Below are positions 12,501 to 22,112 of a stretch of 37,783 nucleotides of DNA, one piece after another. Every line of letters starts with the position of its first letter. Position 1 is the stretch's first letter. This DNA comes from Pseudonocardiales bacterium. GTDB taxonomy: Bacteria > Actinomycetota > Actinomycetes > Mycobacteriales > Jatrophihabitantaceae. Made by a program: the position numbers and the translations under genes. The notes beneath the pieces were generated by a model. The model was not told the DNA's origin and searched no databases. It worked only from the letters and a program-made list of their open reading frames with translations. The DNA lies in the NCBI GenBank assembly GCA_030840285.1, contig JAVEES010000416.1:1-37783 (forward strand). The letters are read 5' to 3'.

Positions 12501-12823
12501 AGCACGCCCGAATCGTGCAGGCTCACCGCCAGGTTCAGCGCGGTCTGGCCACCCAGCGTCGCAAGGATCGCGTCCGGACGCTCGACCGCGATGACCTTCT
12601 CCACGAACTCCGGCGTCAGCGGTTCGATGTAGGTGGCGTCGGCAAACTCCGGATCGGTCATGATCGTGGCGGGGTTGGAGTTCACCAGGCTGACCCGAAA
12701 GCCTTCGCTACGCAGCACCCGGCATGCCTGGGTCCCGGAATAGTCGAACTCGCACGCTTGCCCGATCACGATCGGCCCGGAGCCGATCACCAGGATGTGT
12801 GAGATGTCAGTGCGCTTGGGCAT
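9503..12823 (-). CDS. carB: Carbamoyl-phosphate synthase large subunit
   Basis: 1106 aa with duplicated ATP-grasp halves ([23 protein letters not shown] / [22 protein letters not shown]). Confidence 0.99.
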   Translation of the reverse strand: MPKRTDISHILVIGSGPIVIGQACEFDYSGTQACRVLRSEGFRVSLVNSNPATIMTDPEFADATYIEPLTPEFVEKVIAVERPDAILATLGGQTALNLAVSLHDSGVLARYGVELIGADIDAIQRGEDRQKFKDIVRSIGGDVPSSAVCHTLDEAIAFAGTVGNRVVIRPSFTMGGLGSGMANSAEEVRVQAARGLAASPVHEVLVEESVFGWKEFELELMRDRKDNVVVVCSIENIDPMGVHTGDSITVAPAMTLTDREYQQMRDIGIAVLRAVGVDTGGCNIQFAVNPDTGRLIVIEMNPRVSRSSALASKATGFPIAKIAAKLAVGYTLDEVRNDITKATPASFEPSLDYVVVKIPRFAFEKFPGADPVLTTHMKSVGEAMSIGRNFTEALGKAMRSMETKAAGFWTFDPAEAEMASVDELLGIASVPTDGRLYAIERAMRAGATVEQVAQATGIDPWFVDQFGLILEVGRQISDAPVLTPELLLLAKRHGLSDRQVAALRPELAGEDGVRSLRHRSGIRPVFKTVDTCAAEFAAITPYHYSSYDLETEVAPQPDKPKVLILGSGPNRIGQGIEFDYSCVHAVMALREAGFETVMLNCNPETVSTDYDTADRLYFEPLTFEDVLEVVHAEQQSGTVAGVICTLGGQTPLGLAQRLKDAGVAVLGTQPEAIDLAEDRGEFGRVLAERGLLAPKHGTAVSFDQAKAVADGIGYPVLVRPSYVLGGRGMEIVYDEQGLASYIAKATEIGPDRPVLVDRFLDDAVEIDVDALYDGSELYLGGVMEHIEEAGIHSGDSACALPPITLGSSVIDKVREATLELARGIGVRGLMNVQYALSGDVLFVLEANPRASRTVPFVSKATAVPLAKAAARIAVGSSIAQLRAEGMLPTSGDGGELPADAAIAVKEAVLPFHRFRTPAGDSIDSILGPEMKSTGEVMGLDRVFGTAFAKSQAAAYGSLPSKGTVFVSVANRDKRAAIFPVKRLHDLGFRILATAGTAQVLRRNGVAAEVVGKFSEGPGNIVEEILAGHVDLVLNTPFGSPGNSGPRVDGYEIRTAAVQAGIPCLTTVQAAAAAVQGIEELARDEVGVASLQSHHLTLAAWRNGGRS

Positions 12824-13935
12824 CAGCGAGCCACCTTGGTGGAGAGCAGTTCGGTGAACCGGTCGAACAGATACGCCGCATCGTGCGGGCCCGCTGCCGC
12901 TTCGGGGTGGTATTGAACGGAGAACGCTGGGACGTCGCGCGCTCGCAGGCCTTCCACGACATCGTCGTTGAGGCAGACGTGGCTGACCTCCACCTCGCCG
13001 AACTCGGTGGCAGATGCCCGGTCCAAGGGTGCGTCCACCGCGAAGCCGTGGTTGTGTGCGGTGACCTCGACCTTGCCGGTCGCGCGGTCCTGTACCGGCT
13101 GGTTGATCCCTCGGTGGCCGTAGCGCAATTTGTAGGTACCGAGCCCGAATGCCCTGCCCAGCAACTGGTTTCCGAAGCAGATGCCGAACAGGGGCACCTC
13201 TCGCGCGAGAAGCCCGCGCACCACCGCGACGGCGTGATCAGCGGTCGCCGGGTCACCTGGACCGTTGGACAGGAACACCGCATCGGCTCCGGTGGCGAGG
13301 ATCTGCTCGACGTCGTAGGTGGACGGAAGCACGTGGCTCGTGATGCCCCGTTCGGCCATCCGGCGTGGCGTCATCTTCTTGATGCCGTAGTCGATCGCCG
13401 CGACCGTGTACCGGGTTTCACCTTCGGCGGCAACGGTATATGGCTGCGTGCAGGTGACCTCGCTGCTGAGATCGGCACCGGCCATCTCCGGCGATGCGCG
13501 CACCTTGGCCAGCAGCGAATCGGCATCGAGGTCCACCGAGGAGATCACGCTGCGCATGGCGCCGCGCTCGCGCAGGTGCCTGGTCAGAGCCCGGGTGTCG
13601 ATGCCGGAGATCCCGACCACGCCGCTGTCCTGAAGTTCATCATCCAGGCTGCGCTGGGCTCGCCAATTGGAGACCCGGCGGGCGGGATCGCGTACCACGT
13701 AACCGGCGACCCAGATCCGCCAGGATTCACGGTCCTCGTCGTTCACGCCGGTGTTGCCGATGTGCGGCGCGGTCTGCACGACGATCTGCCGGTGGTAGGA
13801 CGGGTCGGTCAGGGTCTCCTGGTAGCCCGTCATGCCGGTGCTGAAAACGGCCTCGCCGAAGGCCTCGCCCTGTGCACCGTACTGCTCGCCGTGAAAGACC
13901 CGGCCGTCCTCCAGAACCAGAAGTGCCTTACTCAT
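12823..13935 (-). CDS. carA: Carbamoyl-phosphate synthase small subunit
   Basis: [42 protein letters not shown] and glutaminase motif [17 protein letters not shown]. Confidence 0.98.
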   Translation of the reverse strand: MSKALLVLEDGRVFHGEQYGAQGEAFGEAVFSTGMTGYQETLTDPSYHRQIVVQTAPHIGNTGVNDEDRESWRIWVAGYVVRDPARRVSNWRAQRSLDDELQDSGVVGISGIDTRALTRHLRERGAMRSVISSVDLDADSLLAKVRASPEMAGADLSSEVTCTQPYTVAAEGETRYTVAAIDYGIKKMTPRRMAERGITSHVLPSTYDVEQILATGADAVFLSNGPGDPATADHAVAVVRGLLAREVPLFGICFGNQLLGRAFGLGTYKLRYGHRGINQPVQDRATGKVEVTAHNHGFAVDAPLDRASATEFGEVEVSHVCLNDDVVEGLRARDVPAFSVQYHPEAAAGPHDAAYLFDRFTELLSTKVAR

Positions 13936-14449
13936 CGGCCGTTGTTCCCTGTCCGTCGTTGCTGATTGTCGAGTCGTTGATCGCCGTTACCCAGTCGGGG
14001 TAGAGCGACTTGTCATCCGCCCTGAACCCGGTGTCCAGTTCGATACCGCCATGCTGCCAGCGCAGCACCAGCAGGCCGCCTTGCCCGACCACCTTGCCGG
14101 CCAGCGCCGGTTCGAGCCGTGCGTCGAGCAGCGCCTGCGCCGGGATGAAGATGGTGCCTGCGCCCTGACGCTCGATCACCGCACCTGCCCGCCCGAGCCG
14201 TGCGACCGCGTCTGCCCGCTGGCCGAGGGTGTGGACCACGATGCGGTTCTGCCACTCGGTGGCCACGGTGGTTCCGACGTACAGCCCGGATAGTTCCGGC
14301 GCCTGCGGAGCACCGAGATCCGGCGGGGTCGCAGGTAAGGCCGGCAGTTCGCTCTGCCGTCGCGCTCGACCACGCCAGCCCGACCACAGGCCGAGCATCG
14401 CCAGCACGAACAGCACGATGAAGAGCAGCACGAGTTCCGGACGTGTCAC
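13928..14449 (-). CDS. Conserved actinobacterial membrane protein, PH-like domain, function unknown (Rv1382-like)
   Basis: GTG start overlapping pyrC stop (GTGA 14446-14449); single N-terminal TM helix [21 protein letters not shown], then LYVGTT...[16 protein letters not shown]...[10 protein letters not shown]. Confidence 0.85.
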   Translation of the reverse strand: MTRPELVLLFIVLFVLAMLGLWSGWRGRARRQSELPALPATPPDLGAPQAPELSGLYVGTTVATEWQNRIVVHTLGQRADAVARLGRAGAVIERQGAGTIFIPAQALLDARLEPALAGKVVGQGGLLVLRWQHGGIELDTGFRADDKSLYPDWVTAINDSTISNDGQGTTADE

Positions 14450-15765
14450 GCCGGCACCTGTTCGCCGGTTGCCAGCAGCCGGTCGCACACCGTGGCGCGG
14501 CCGCGCAGGAAAGTTGCCAGCACCACGCCTGGCAGGCTCCTGCCCGCGAACGGCGTGTTGCGCGACAACGACGCGAGGTTCGCCGGATCAACGACCCAAC
14601 GCTCGTCCGGCGCGATCACCGTCAGGTTGGCCGGCTCACCGATCCGCAGCGGCCGGCCATGCCCGCTCACCCGGCCGATGCGCGCCGGCGCGATGCTCAT
14701 CCGGTCGGCCACGCCGGCCCAGTCCAGCAGGCCGGTGTGCAGCATCGACTCCAGAACCACCCCGAGCGCCGTCTGCAGGCCCAGCATTCCGAAGGCCGCG
14801 TCGCCGAAGGCGTGGTCCTTGTCGTGGGCAGCGTGCGGTGCGTGATCGGTCGCAACCGCGTCGATGGTTCCGTCGGCGAGTCCGGCCCGCAGCGCGTGGA
14901 CGTCCTCTGCCGGGCGCAACGGCGGATTGACCTTGTAGACGGGGTCATAGCCGGTGAGCAGGTCGACGGTCAGCAGCAGATGGTGCGGGGTGACCTCGGC
15001 GGTCACGTCCACACCGCGGGCCTTGGCCCAGCGGATGACCTCGACGCTACCGGCGGTCGAGACGTGGCAGACGTGCAGCCTCGACCCGGTGTGCTGGGCG
15101 AGCATCACGTCGCGGGCGATGATGCTCTCCTCGGCCACCGAGGGCCAGCCGGCCAGTCCGAGGCGGCCCGAGATCTCACCCTCATGCGCGCAGCAGGACG
15201 CATCGGCCAGCCGCGGGTCCTGGGCGTGCTGGGCCAGCACTGCGTCGAACGGCTTCAGGTACTCCAGCGCGCGGCGCATCAGGCGCGCATCGGACACGCA
15301 GTGCCCGTCGTCGCTGAAGACCCGGACGGCCGCATCGGAGCGAGCCATGTTGCCGATCTCAGCGAGCTGTTCACCCGCAAGACCCTTGGAGACCGCACCG
15401 ACCGGACGCACGTCCACCAGACCCACCCGACGCCCGAGCCGCGCCACCTGCTCGACTATCTCGGCGGTGTCGGCGACCGGATTGGTATTGGCCATCGCAT
15501 GCACGCAGCCGTAGCCACCCAGGGCCGCGGCGGCAGAACCCGATTCGACCGTTTCGGCGTCCTCGCGGCCGGGTTCACGCAGGTGGGTGTGCAGGTCGAC
15601 GAAGGCCGGGAGGACGACCGCGCCATCCGCCTCGATCACCGCTGCGCCCTCCGGCGCGGTCAGGGCTGCCCCGATGCCGGCGATCCGGCCGTCCACCAGC
15701 AACATGTCGGTGCTGGGCTCACCGAGCGGGCGAACGTCGCGCAAGAGGGTGTCCCGGGTGGTCAT
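14446..15765 (-). CDS. pyrC: Dihydroorotase
   Basis: [47 protein letters not shown]. Confidence 0.97.
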   Translation of the reverse strand: MTTRDTLLRDVRPLGEPSTDMLLVDGRIAGIGAALTAPEGAAVIEADGAVVLPAFVDLHTHLREPGREDAETVESGSAAAALGGYGCVHAMANTNPVADTAEIVEQVARLGRRVGLVDVRPVGAVSKGLAGEQLAEIGNMARSDAAVRVFSDDGHCVSDARLMRRALEYLKPFDAVLAQHAQDPRLADASCCAHEGEISGRLGLAGWPSVAEESIIARDVMLAQHTGSRLHVCHVSTAGSVEVIRWAKARGVDVTAEVTPHHLLLTVDLLTGYDPVYKVNPPLRPAEDVHALRAGLADGTIDAVATDHAPHAAHDKDHAFGDAAFGMLGLQTALGVVLESMLHTGLLDWAGVADRMSIAPARIGRVSGHGRPLRIGEPANLTVIAPDERWVVDPANLASLSRNTPFAGRSLPGVVLATFLRGRATVCDRLLATGEQVPA

Positions 15766-16724
15766 GCCGAAGCCTCCTCGAGGGCCGCGGCCGGTTCATC
15801 GGCCCCGGCCAGCAGGTGATAGAGCACGGACATCCGAACGGCCACCCCGGCCCGCACCTGGTCCAGCACGATCGATCGATCGCTGTCGGCGGCCGCGGAC
15901 GAGATCTCCAGCCCGCGGTTCATCGGCCCGGGATGCAGCACAACGGCGTGCTCGGGAAGCAAGGCGAGGCGGCGGGGGCTGAGCCCGTAGCCGATGGCGT
16001 ACTCCCGCTCGGTCGGAAAGTAGCCGCCACTCATCCGCTCGCGCTGCACCCGCAGCATCATCATCGCGTCGACCGGCCCGTCGACCTCACCGGCGAGCAC
16101 CGCGTCGAGATCCCAGCTGAGCCCGCACTTCCATGTTGCGACCCCGGCAGGCATCAGCGTCGGCGGCGCCACCAGGGTGACCCGCGCGCCCAGCGTTCGC
16201 AGTAGCAGCACGTTGGACCGGGCCACCCTGCTGTGTGTCACGTCGCCGACGATCGCGACGTGCCGCCCGCTCAGCTCACCCAGCCTGCGCCGTATCGAGA
16301 AGGCGTCGAGCAGGGCCTGGGTGGGGTGCTCGTGGGTGCCGTCCCCCGCGTTGATGACGTGACAGCCCACCCACTCGGTGATCCGCTGGACGGCGCCCGA
16401 GGCGGCATGCCGGACCACCACCGCGTCCACTCCCATCGCCGCCACGGTAAGCACGGTGTCACGAAGGCTCTCGCCCTTGCTCACGCTGGACCCCTTGGCG
16501 CTGATGTTGATCACATCGGCCGAAAGCCACTTGCCTGCGATCTCGAAGGACGAGCGGGTGCGCGTCGAGTCCTCGAAGAACAGGTTCACCACCGTGCGCC
16601 CGCGCAGTGCCGGCAGCTTCTTGACCTGGCGCGCCTGGATCGCATACATCTGCTCGGCGGAGTCGAGGATCGTGGTGGCCTCGGAGGCGGACAGGTCGCC
16701 CGCGGACAGCAGATGCCGCGTCAT
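15762..16724 (-). CDS. pyrB: Aspartate carbamoyltransferase catalytic subunit
   Basis: [52 protein letters not shown]. Confidence 0.98.
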   Translation of the reverse strand: MTRHLLSAGDLSASEATTILDSAEQMYAIQARQVKKLPALRGRTVVNLFFEDSTRTRSSFEIAGKWLSADVINISAKGSSVSKGESLRDTVLTVAAMGVDAVVVRHAASGAVQRITEWVGCHVINAGDGTHEHPTQALLDAFSIRRRLGELSGRHVAIVGDVTHSRVARSNVLLLRTLGARVTLVAPPTLMPAGVATWKCGLSWDLDAVLAGEVDGPVDAMMMLRVQRERMSGGYFPTEREYAIGYGLSPRRLALLPEHAVVLHPGPMNRGLEISSAAADSDRSIVLDQVRAGVAVRMSVLYHLLAGADEPAAALEEASA

Positions 16725-17332
16725 GACGGCTGAACCGGCTGATAGATGTTCACGGCATCGACTCCGTCGTACTCGGCGAGACTGACCCTGACCTGTTCGT
16801 CGCGGGAGGTCGGCAGGTTCTTTCCGACGTAGTCCGCGCGGATCGGCAGCTCCCGGTGCCCTCGGTCGACCAGCACCGCCAGCTGCACCGCGCGCGGCCG
16901 GCCGAGATCGGTCAGCGCATCCAGGGCCGCCCGAACCGTGCGGCCGGAGAACAGCACGTCATCGACCAGGATCGCCAGCTTGCCGTCGATGCCACCAGCC
17001 GGCTCGACCGTGCGGCCGATGGGACGGACCGCCTGGGTGCGCAGGTCGTCGCGATGCAAGGTGATGTCCAGGCTGCCCAGGCCGACCGAGATCTCGCCGA
17101 AGGTCTGGATGCGAGTGGCCAGCCGCTCGGCCAGAAAGGTGCCGCGGGTGGGGATCCCGAGCAGCACCACGTCCTCGCCACCCCGGGTCTTCTCCAGGAT
17201 TTGGTGGGCGATCCGGTCGAGGATGCGCCCCACGTCATCGGCCAGCAAGACCGTTTTGGCCGGGCCGAGATCTGCGGGCTGGGACGGTAGCAAGGACGCA
17301 GGCGGGTGCGTCGAGTTCGACTGCGGCGACAT
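16721..17332 (-). CDS. pyrR: Bifunctional pyr operon RNA-binding regulator / uracil phosphoribosyltransferase
   Basis: [47 protein letters not shown] motif; ATG 17332-17330 is preceded by GAGGAAGGGGG, better than the upstream in-frame GTG at 17362. Confidence 0.95.
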   Translation of the reverse strand: MSPQSNSTHPPASLLPSQPADLGPAKTVLLADDVGRILDRIAHQILEKTRGGEDVVLLGIPTRGTFLAERLATRIQTFGEISVGLGSLDITLHRDDLRTQAVRPIGRTVEPAGGIDGKLAILVDDVLFSGRTVRAALDALTDLGRPRAVQLAVLVDRGHRELPIRADYVGKNLPTSRDEQVRVSLAEYDGVDAVNIYQPVQPS

Positions 17333-17352
17333 GGCGGCAGCGGACCCCCTTC

Positions 17353-17370
17353 CTCGCCTCACAGGACGAG
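17353..17370 (-). promoter_or_regulatory. Candidate PyrR-binding RNA stem-loop in pyrR leader
   Basis: Minus-strand RNA CUCG-U-CC-UGUGA-GG-CGAG; core GUCCUGUGAGGC fits the PyrR binding-loop consensus (RUCCNGNGAGGY), perfect CUCG/CGAG lower stem, directly abuts the SD GAGGAAGGGGG. Confidence 0.75.
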
Positions 17371-17503
17371 TCGTTAAAGGACGTCGGGTTCGCGCGCTCC
17401 GCTGAAAGCTCGGCGCGCGTCACTGACGGTAGCAGCGCCACGGCGGGATTTCTTCTCCGGGGCCCGGTTCTACAGAAACTCCGGCCAGGAGCTGGTGCTG
17501 CTG

Positions 17504-17516
17504 TTACCCTGTGTGG
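17504..17516 (+). promoter_or_regulatory. Candidate BldD box upstream of bldD
   Basis: TTACCCTGTGTGG versus TNACNC(A/T)GNGTNA: one mismatch (last A to G); overlaps a possible -10 TACCCT. Confidence 0.6.
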
Positions 17517-17589
17517 TCTAAAGGCAGTGGGGGCGGATGTCTAGCGGCAGTTCCGTGACCGAGAGTTGCCAACCGCTTGGACAAGGGAT

Positions 17590-18177
17590 ATGGGAACGAA
17601 CGTGACGGAGCAGAACCGGGGCGAGGTGACCGAGTCCAGCAGTATCGCTGGCATGTCGGACGCCGTCGCCGAAGCACCTGATGATCGCGAGTACGCGCGT
17701 GCTCTGGGCAGCCGCCTTCGGGCCGTGCGTTCCCAGCAGCGGCTGTCCTTGCACGGCGTGGAGCGCAAGTCGGCCGGCAAGTGGAAGGCGGTGGTCGTCG
17801 GCTCCTACGAGCGCGGTGACCGCGCAGTCTCGGTGGCCCGGCTGGCCGAACTCGCCGAGTTCTACGGCGTTCCCATCTCTGAACTGCTGCCCTCGGAGGA
17901 GGGCGTGGCCAGTGCCCGCGCCGAGGCCTCGGGCAAGATCGTGCTCGACCTGCAGCGAATGCAGGGGGTGCCCGCCGAAGAGGCCGCACCGCTGATTCGC
18001 TACGCGCAGTCCATCCAGCGCCAGCGCGGGGACTACGGCAACAAGGTCCTGTCCATCCGCGGCGAGGATCTGCGGGCTCTCGCGCTGATGTTCGACACCT
18101 CGCTGGAACAGCTCACCGACAAGCTGGTCGGCTGGGGTGTGCTTGCCCCGGGCTCCATCGGACACCCGGGCGACTGA
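17590..18177 (+). CDS. bldD: BldD family developmental regulator, c-di-GMP responsive
   Basis: HTH YARALGSRLRAVRSQQRLSLHGVERKSAGKWKAVVVGSYERGDRAVSVARLAELAEFYGVPISELLP; C-terminal RGDYGNKVLSIRGED; ATG 17590 (upstream in-frame ATG at 17566 also possible). Confidence 0.95.
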   Translation: MGTNVTEQNRGEVTESSSIAGMSDAVAEAPDDREYARALGSRLRAVRSQQRLSLHGVERKSAGKWKAVVVGSYERGDRAVSVARLAELAEFYGVPISELLPSEEGVASARAEASGKIVLDLQRMQGVPAEEAAPLIRYAQSIQRQRGDYGNKVLSIRGEDLRALALMFDTSLEQLTDKLVGWGVLAPGSIGHPGD

Positions 18178-18211
18178 TCCGGGCAGCGGCGGTGCGGCCT
18201 GGCTTCAGCGC

Positions 18212-18622
18212 TCAGCCGCCGGTCGGGATCTGATCTCGCAGCACCCGGCCGAGGATGCCGTTGATGAACTTCGGCGACTCGTCGGTAGATAGCGCCTTTG
18301 CCAGCTCGACGGCCTCGTCGATCGCGACGGCGTCGGGCACCCCGTCGGCCCACAGCAGCTCGAAGAGCCCGACCCGCAGGATGGCCCGATCGACTCCCGG
18401 CATCCGTGCCAGCGTCCAGCCCTCGGAGTAATCGGTCAGCAGCCTGTCGATCTCGGCGCGCCTCGCGGTGACGCCCTCAACCAGGTCGATCGTGTAGTCG
18501 TTGATGGGCGGATCGGCCAGGGCGATGCGCTCGGCAAGTGTCGAGACCGGATCATCGCCACGCAGGTCGGCCTCGTACAGGAGATCGACGGCGCGTTTGC
18601 GGGCCTTGCTGCGAGCTGCCAT
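18212..18622 (-). CDS. nusB: Transcription antitermination factor NusB
   Basis: RSKARKRAVDLLYEADLRGDDP; INDYTIDLVEGV; AIDEAVELAKALSTDESPKFINGILGRV. Confidence 0.97.
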   Translation of the reverse strand: MAARSKARKRAVDLLYEADLRGDDPVSTLAERIALADPPINDYTIDLVEGVTARRAEIDRLLTDYSEGWTLARMPGVDRAILRVGLFELLWADGVPDAVAIDEAVELAKALSTDESPKFINGILGRVLRDQIPTGG

Positions 18623-18643
18623 GAGTAGGTCGTCCGGATCCGA

Positions 18644-19207
18644 TCAGCTGTTGATGCGGCCGAGATAACGGCCGTCGCGGGTGTCGACCTTGATCTTCTC
18701 GCCCGTTGTCACGAACAGCGGTACCTGGACCTCAGCACCAGTTTCCACCGTGGCGGGCTTGGTACCCCCGGTCGCCCGGTCCCCCTGCACGCCCGGCTCG
18801 GTATAGGTGATCTGCAGTTCCACCGAGGTCGGCAGTTCGATGTAGAGCGGGACGCCCTCGTGCACCGCCACGACCGTCTCGGCGTTGTCGAGCAGGTAGT
18901 TGGCGCCATCGCCCACCACGGCCGCGGGTACGTGCAGCTGGTCGTAGGTGTCGGCGTCCATGAAGACGAAGTCCGCACCCTCCTTGTACAGGAAGGTCAT
19001 CGCCCGCTTGTCCACAGTGGCCGTCTCGACCTTGGTGCCGGCGTTAAAGGTCTTGTCGACAACCTTGCCCGAGAGCACGTTCTTCAGCGTCGTGCGCACG
19101 AATGCGCCGCCCTTGCCCGGCTTGACGTGCTGGAACTCCACGACAGCCCAGAGCTGGCCGACGAGTTTGAGTACAACGCCGTTCTTCAAGTCGTTGGTGG
19201 TGGCCAT
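18644..19207 (-). CDS. efp: Elongation factor P
   Basis: Start [60 protein letters not shown] extension to 19444 is upstream noncoding. Confidence 0.97.
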   Translation of the reverse strand: MATTNDLKNGVVLKLVGQLWAVVEFQHVKPGKGGAFVRTTLKNVLSGKVVDKTFNAGTKVETATVDKRAMTFLYKEGADFVFMDADTYDQLHVPAAVVGDGANYLLDNAETVVAVHEGVPLYIELPTSVELQITYTEPGVQGDRATGGTKPATVETGAEVQVPLFVTTGEKIKVDTRDGRYLGRINS

Positions 19208-19311
19208 GAAAGTATGTGTCTCCTCGAGCTCTTCGTTCGTCGTGGACGGGGCGCTTCGCTGCACCGCTGAGTCGCCACGGGCATGCGGTACGCCATGGGC
19301 GCCAGCGGATG

Positions 19312-19317
19312 AGTCTA
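19312..19317 (-). promoter_or_regulatory. Possible -10 element for efp-nusB
   Basis: Minus-strand TAGACT (TANNNT) about 105 nt upstream of efp; no convincing -35 at normal spacing. Confidence 0.2.
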
Positions 19318-19349
19318 CCGGCTGCCCCACAGGCACCCAGCCACCCAGG

Positions 19350-20252
19350 TCAACCGGCCGGGGTGAAGCCGAGTACCGGTCGCGCGCGTCCACCACTGTC
19401 CTGGAGCAGGGCGACGGCGGCGCCCTCCTCGTCCAGCGCGCCATAGGTCACTGTCAGGCCGCGTTCTCCGATCGTCCGGCCGAAGCTGAGTTCCCGCGCC
19501 TCGTCGGCGGAGACCGTGCGAACCGGCATCGCCAACGCGATCGCGTCAGGCAGTGGCAGCACGATCGGATCGGCCAATTCGGCCAGCGCCTCCAGGGTTA
19601 CCGCCTCGGCAAGCGTGAACGGACCGACCCTGCGGCGACGCAATGCCACCAGGTGGCCGCCGGTGCCCAACGCCTGCCCCAGGTCGCGAGCCAGAGCCCG
19701 GACGTAGGTGCCCGACGAGCAGTCGACGACGACGTCAAGATCGAGGAATGACCCGCGGGCCAGTGGCTCGGCGATCAGCTCGAAGCGACTCACCGTCACG
19801 GGCCTCGCTGCCAGCTCGACGAGCTCGCCGGCCCGCACCCGGTCATAGGCACGCTGCCCGGCCACCTTGATCGCCGACACCGACGAGGGCCGCTGCATGA
19901 TCTCGCCGGTCAGGGGCAGCATCGCCGCCTCGATCTCGGCGGTACCGACCGCTGAGGCATCGGCCGTGTACCTGAGCTCGCCCTCGGCGTCGTCGGTGCT
20001 CGTGGCAGCTCCCAGCCGGATGGTCGCGAGATAGCTCTTGTCGCTCAGCACCAGGTGGTTGAGCAGCTTCGTCGCGCGTTCCACGCCGATCACGAGCACG
20101 CCGGTTGCCATCGGGTCCAGGGTGCCGGCATGCCCCACCCGACGGGTCCCCGCGATCCGGCGCACCTTCCCGACGACATCGTGAGAGGTCATGCCCGAGG
20201 GCTTGTCGACCACGATCAGGCCACCCGGCCCAGCCGGCGGTTTACGGCTCAC
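19350..20252 (-). CDS. truB: tRNA pseudouridine(55) synthase
   Basis: [55 protein letters not shown]. Confidence 0.98.
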   Translation of the reverse strand: MSRKPPAGPGGLIVVDKPSGMTSHDVVGKVRRIAGTRRVGHAGTLDPMATGVLVIGVERATKLLNHLVLSDKSYLATIRLGAATSTDDAEGELRYTADASAVGTAEIEAAMLPLTGEIMQRPSSVSAIKVAGQRAYDRVRAGELVELAARPVTVSRFELIAEPLARGSFLDLDVVVDCSSGTYVRALARDLGQALGTGGHLVALRRRRVGPFTLAEAVTLEALAELADPIVLPLPDAIALAMPVRTVSADEARELSFGRTIGERGLTVTYGALDEEGAAVALLQDSGGRARPVLGFTPAG

Positions 20253-20303
20253 GGTATGCCCGGCTCTTCGCGCGAGCGCTCATCGCTGAATTCGCTCCGC
20301 TCG

Positions 20304-21611
20304 TCATACGCTCTCACCAACTACCAGCCAGCGGCCGCCGCGGGTACGCAGCCCCATCCCGACGAACCGGATCGCGATGAACAGGGCGAGACCGGCCCAG
20401 ACGCCGCCGAGACCCCAGCCGAAGTGCAACGATGCCAGAGCCAACGGCACATAGCCGAGCAGTGCAGCGATGAGGGTGATGCTGCGCATGAAGGCGTTGT
20501 CGCCGGCACCGAGCAGCACGCCGTCGAGCGCGAAGACGATGCCACCGGCCGGCATCATCGCCACCAACCAAGGCCACAGCACATGCGCCTGATGCTGGAC
20601 CGCCGCATCCGAGCTGAACGCCAGGGGGACGATCATCCAGCCGGCGGCCATCACGGCGCCGAACACGACCCCCGCGGCCAGGCCGTAGCGACTGACCCGC
20701 CAGGCGGTGTGCCTGGCCGCTTCGACGTCACCGCTTCCCAGCGCGGCACCCACCAGGGATTGGGCCGCGATGGCGAAGGAGTCCAGCAGCAGCGCAATGA
20801 ACTCCCAGAGCTGCAGGCCGATCTGATGGGCGGCTAGCTGGGCAGCGCCCATCCGTCCGGCCACTCCCGCCGCCGTCAGGTACGCCGTCTGAAACGCCAC
20901 GGCGCGCAGCACCAGATCGCGACTGACCACGAGCTGCTTGCGCATGATCAGCCATTGCGGGCGCAGCGGCACCGCCTCGCGCCGGATGGCCAGGACGCAC
21001 AGCAGCGCCCCGACCCACTGGGCAAGCGCATTCGCGATCGCCGAACCCGCTAGCCCGAAGCCGAGCGGGTAAACCAGGACGGGTGATGCGATGGCTGAGC
21101 CGACGTTGGCCAGTACCACGATCCGAACTGGCGTCCGGGTGTCCTGCACGCCACGAAACCAGCCGTTGCCGGCCAGCACCAGCAGCACACCGGGCAAGCC
21201 GAGGATGGCGATCCGCAGCCACGATTCGGCGTCGCTGGCCACGGCGTTCGAGCCTCCGGCAATCAGGCGCGCGATCGGGCCGGCCAAGAGCTCGCCGACC
21301 ACAACGGCCAGCAGCCCGATCAGCACTGCCAGCCAGGATGCCTGCACGCCCTCGTTGACGGCCGCGTCACGACGGCCCGCGCCGAAGAAGCGCGCCGCAC
21401 GACCCGTCGTGCCGTACTCGAGTGACGTGCCGATGATGGCGAGCAGCGTCATGATCGTTCCGCCGGCGCCCAGCGCGGCGAGCTGAATGCGGCCGAGGTG
21501 GCCGACCACCGCCGTGTCGACAAGCAGGAAGAGCGGCTCGGCGGCGAGCACGACGAAGGCCGACGCCGCAAGCGACACGATTCGCCTGGTACTTACGGAC
21601 GGCGTGGTCAT
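20304..21611 (-). CDS. MATE family efflux transporter (DinF-like)
   Basis: 435 aa, about 12 TM helices, VDTAVVGHLGRIQLAALG, LDGVLLGAGDNAFMRSI. Confidence 0.92.
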   Translation of the reverse strand: MTTPSVSTRRIVSLAASAFVVLAAEPLFLLVDTAVVGHLGRIQLAALGAGGTIMTLLAIIGTSLEYGTTGRAARFFGAGRRDAAVNEGVQASWLAVLIGLLAVVVGELLAGPIARLIAGGSNAVASDAESWLRIAILGLPGVLLVLAGNGWFRGVQDTRTPVRIVVLANVGSAIASPVLVYPLGFGLAGSAIANALAQWVGALLCVLAIRREAVPLRPQWLIMRKQLVVSRDLVLRAVAFQTAYLTAAGVAGRMGAAQLAAHQIGLQLWEFIALLLDSFAIAAQSLVGAALGSGDVEAARHTAWRVSRYGLAAGVVFGAVMAAGWMIVPLAFSSDAAVQHQAHVLWPWLVAMMPAGGIVFALDGVLLGAGDNAFMRSITLIAALLGYVPLALASLHFGWGLGGVWAGLALFIAIRFVGMGLRTRGGRWLVVGESV

Positions 21612-22102
21612 AGCGGCCGGAACATGATCAGAAGCTCGACGAAGCCCTGGCTTGGATGACGGAACCCACCGGGAATGCGGCCCACCACCTCGAAACCGAG
21701 ATCTGAGTACAGCCGCACCGCGCCGAGGTTGCTCGCGGCGACGGCGTTGAACTGCATCCCGCGGTAACCCGCTTCACTCGCCTGCTCGATCGAGTGCACA
21801 ACCATCGTGCGGCCGATCCCCAGGCCTCTGACGCCAGCGCTGACCATGTAGGAGGCATTGGCGATATGCGATCCAGGACCGGCATGATTCGGCCCGAGGT
21901 GATACGTAGCCACGAGTTCGGATCCGAGCTCGGCGACCCAGGTCTGCTCGGGTGGCACACCGAACCACAACGCCCGCCCGGCTGCGCTGTCGATGTCGGG
22001 TGGGTAGGCGTAGGTGTCGCCGGCTGCGACGATCTCGTGCCAGAAGGGCCAGATCTGCTGCCAATCCGATTTATCGGCTCGGCGGATTCTGGGCGCGGCC
22101 AT
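21608..22102 (-). CDS. GNAT family N-acetyltransferase
   Basis: IRRADKSDWQQIWPFWHEIVAAGDTYAYP; VSAGVRGLGIGRTMVVHSIEQASEAGYRGMQFNAVAASNLGAVRLYSDLGFEVVGRIPGGF; ATGA overlap with the MATE gene. Confidence 0.92.
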   Translation of the reverse strand: MAAPRIRRADKSDWQQIWPFWHEIVAAGDTYAYPPDIDSAAGRALWFGVPPEQTWVAELGSELVATYHLGPNHAGPGSHIANASYMVSAGVRGLGIGRTMVVHSIEQASEAGYRGMQFNAVAASNLGAVRLYSDLGFEVVGRIPGGFRHPSQGFVELLIMFRPL

Positions 22103-22112
22103 CGGTTACCGC

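Noticed and set aside
10448-12802. 784-aa plus-strand ORF antisense to carB
   Set aside because: Shadow ORF caused by high GC third positions of carB; low-complexity His/Arg/Asp-rich translation, no recognisable domain.
12724-13965. 413-aa plus-strand ORF antisense to carA
   Set aside because: Shadow ORF of carA.
14443-15819. 458-aa plus-strand ORF antisense to pyrC
   Set aside because: Shadow ORF of pyrC.
18178-18211. Terminator between convergent bldD and nusB
   Set aside because: Only a weak GC-rich pairing with a long loop and no U-tract; not supportable.
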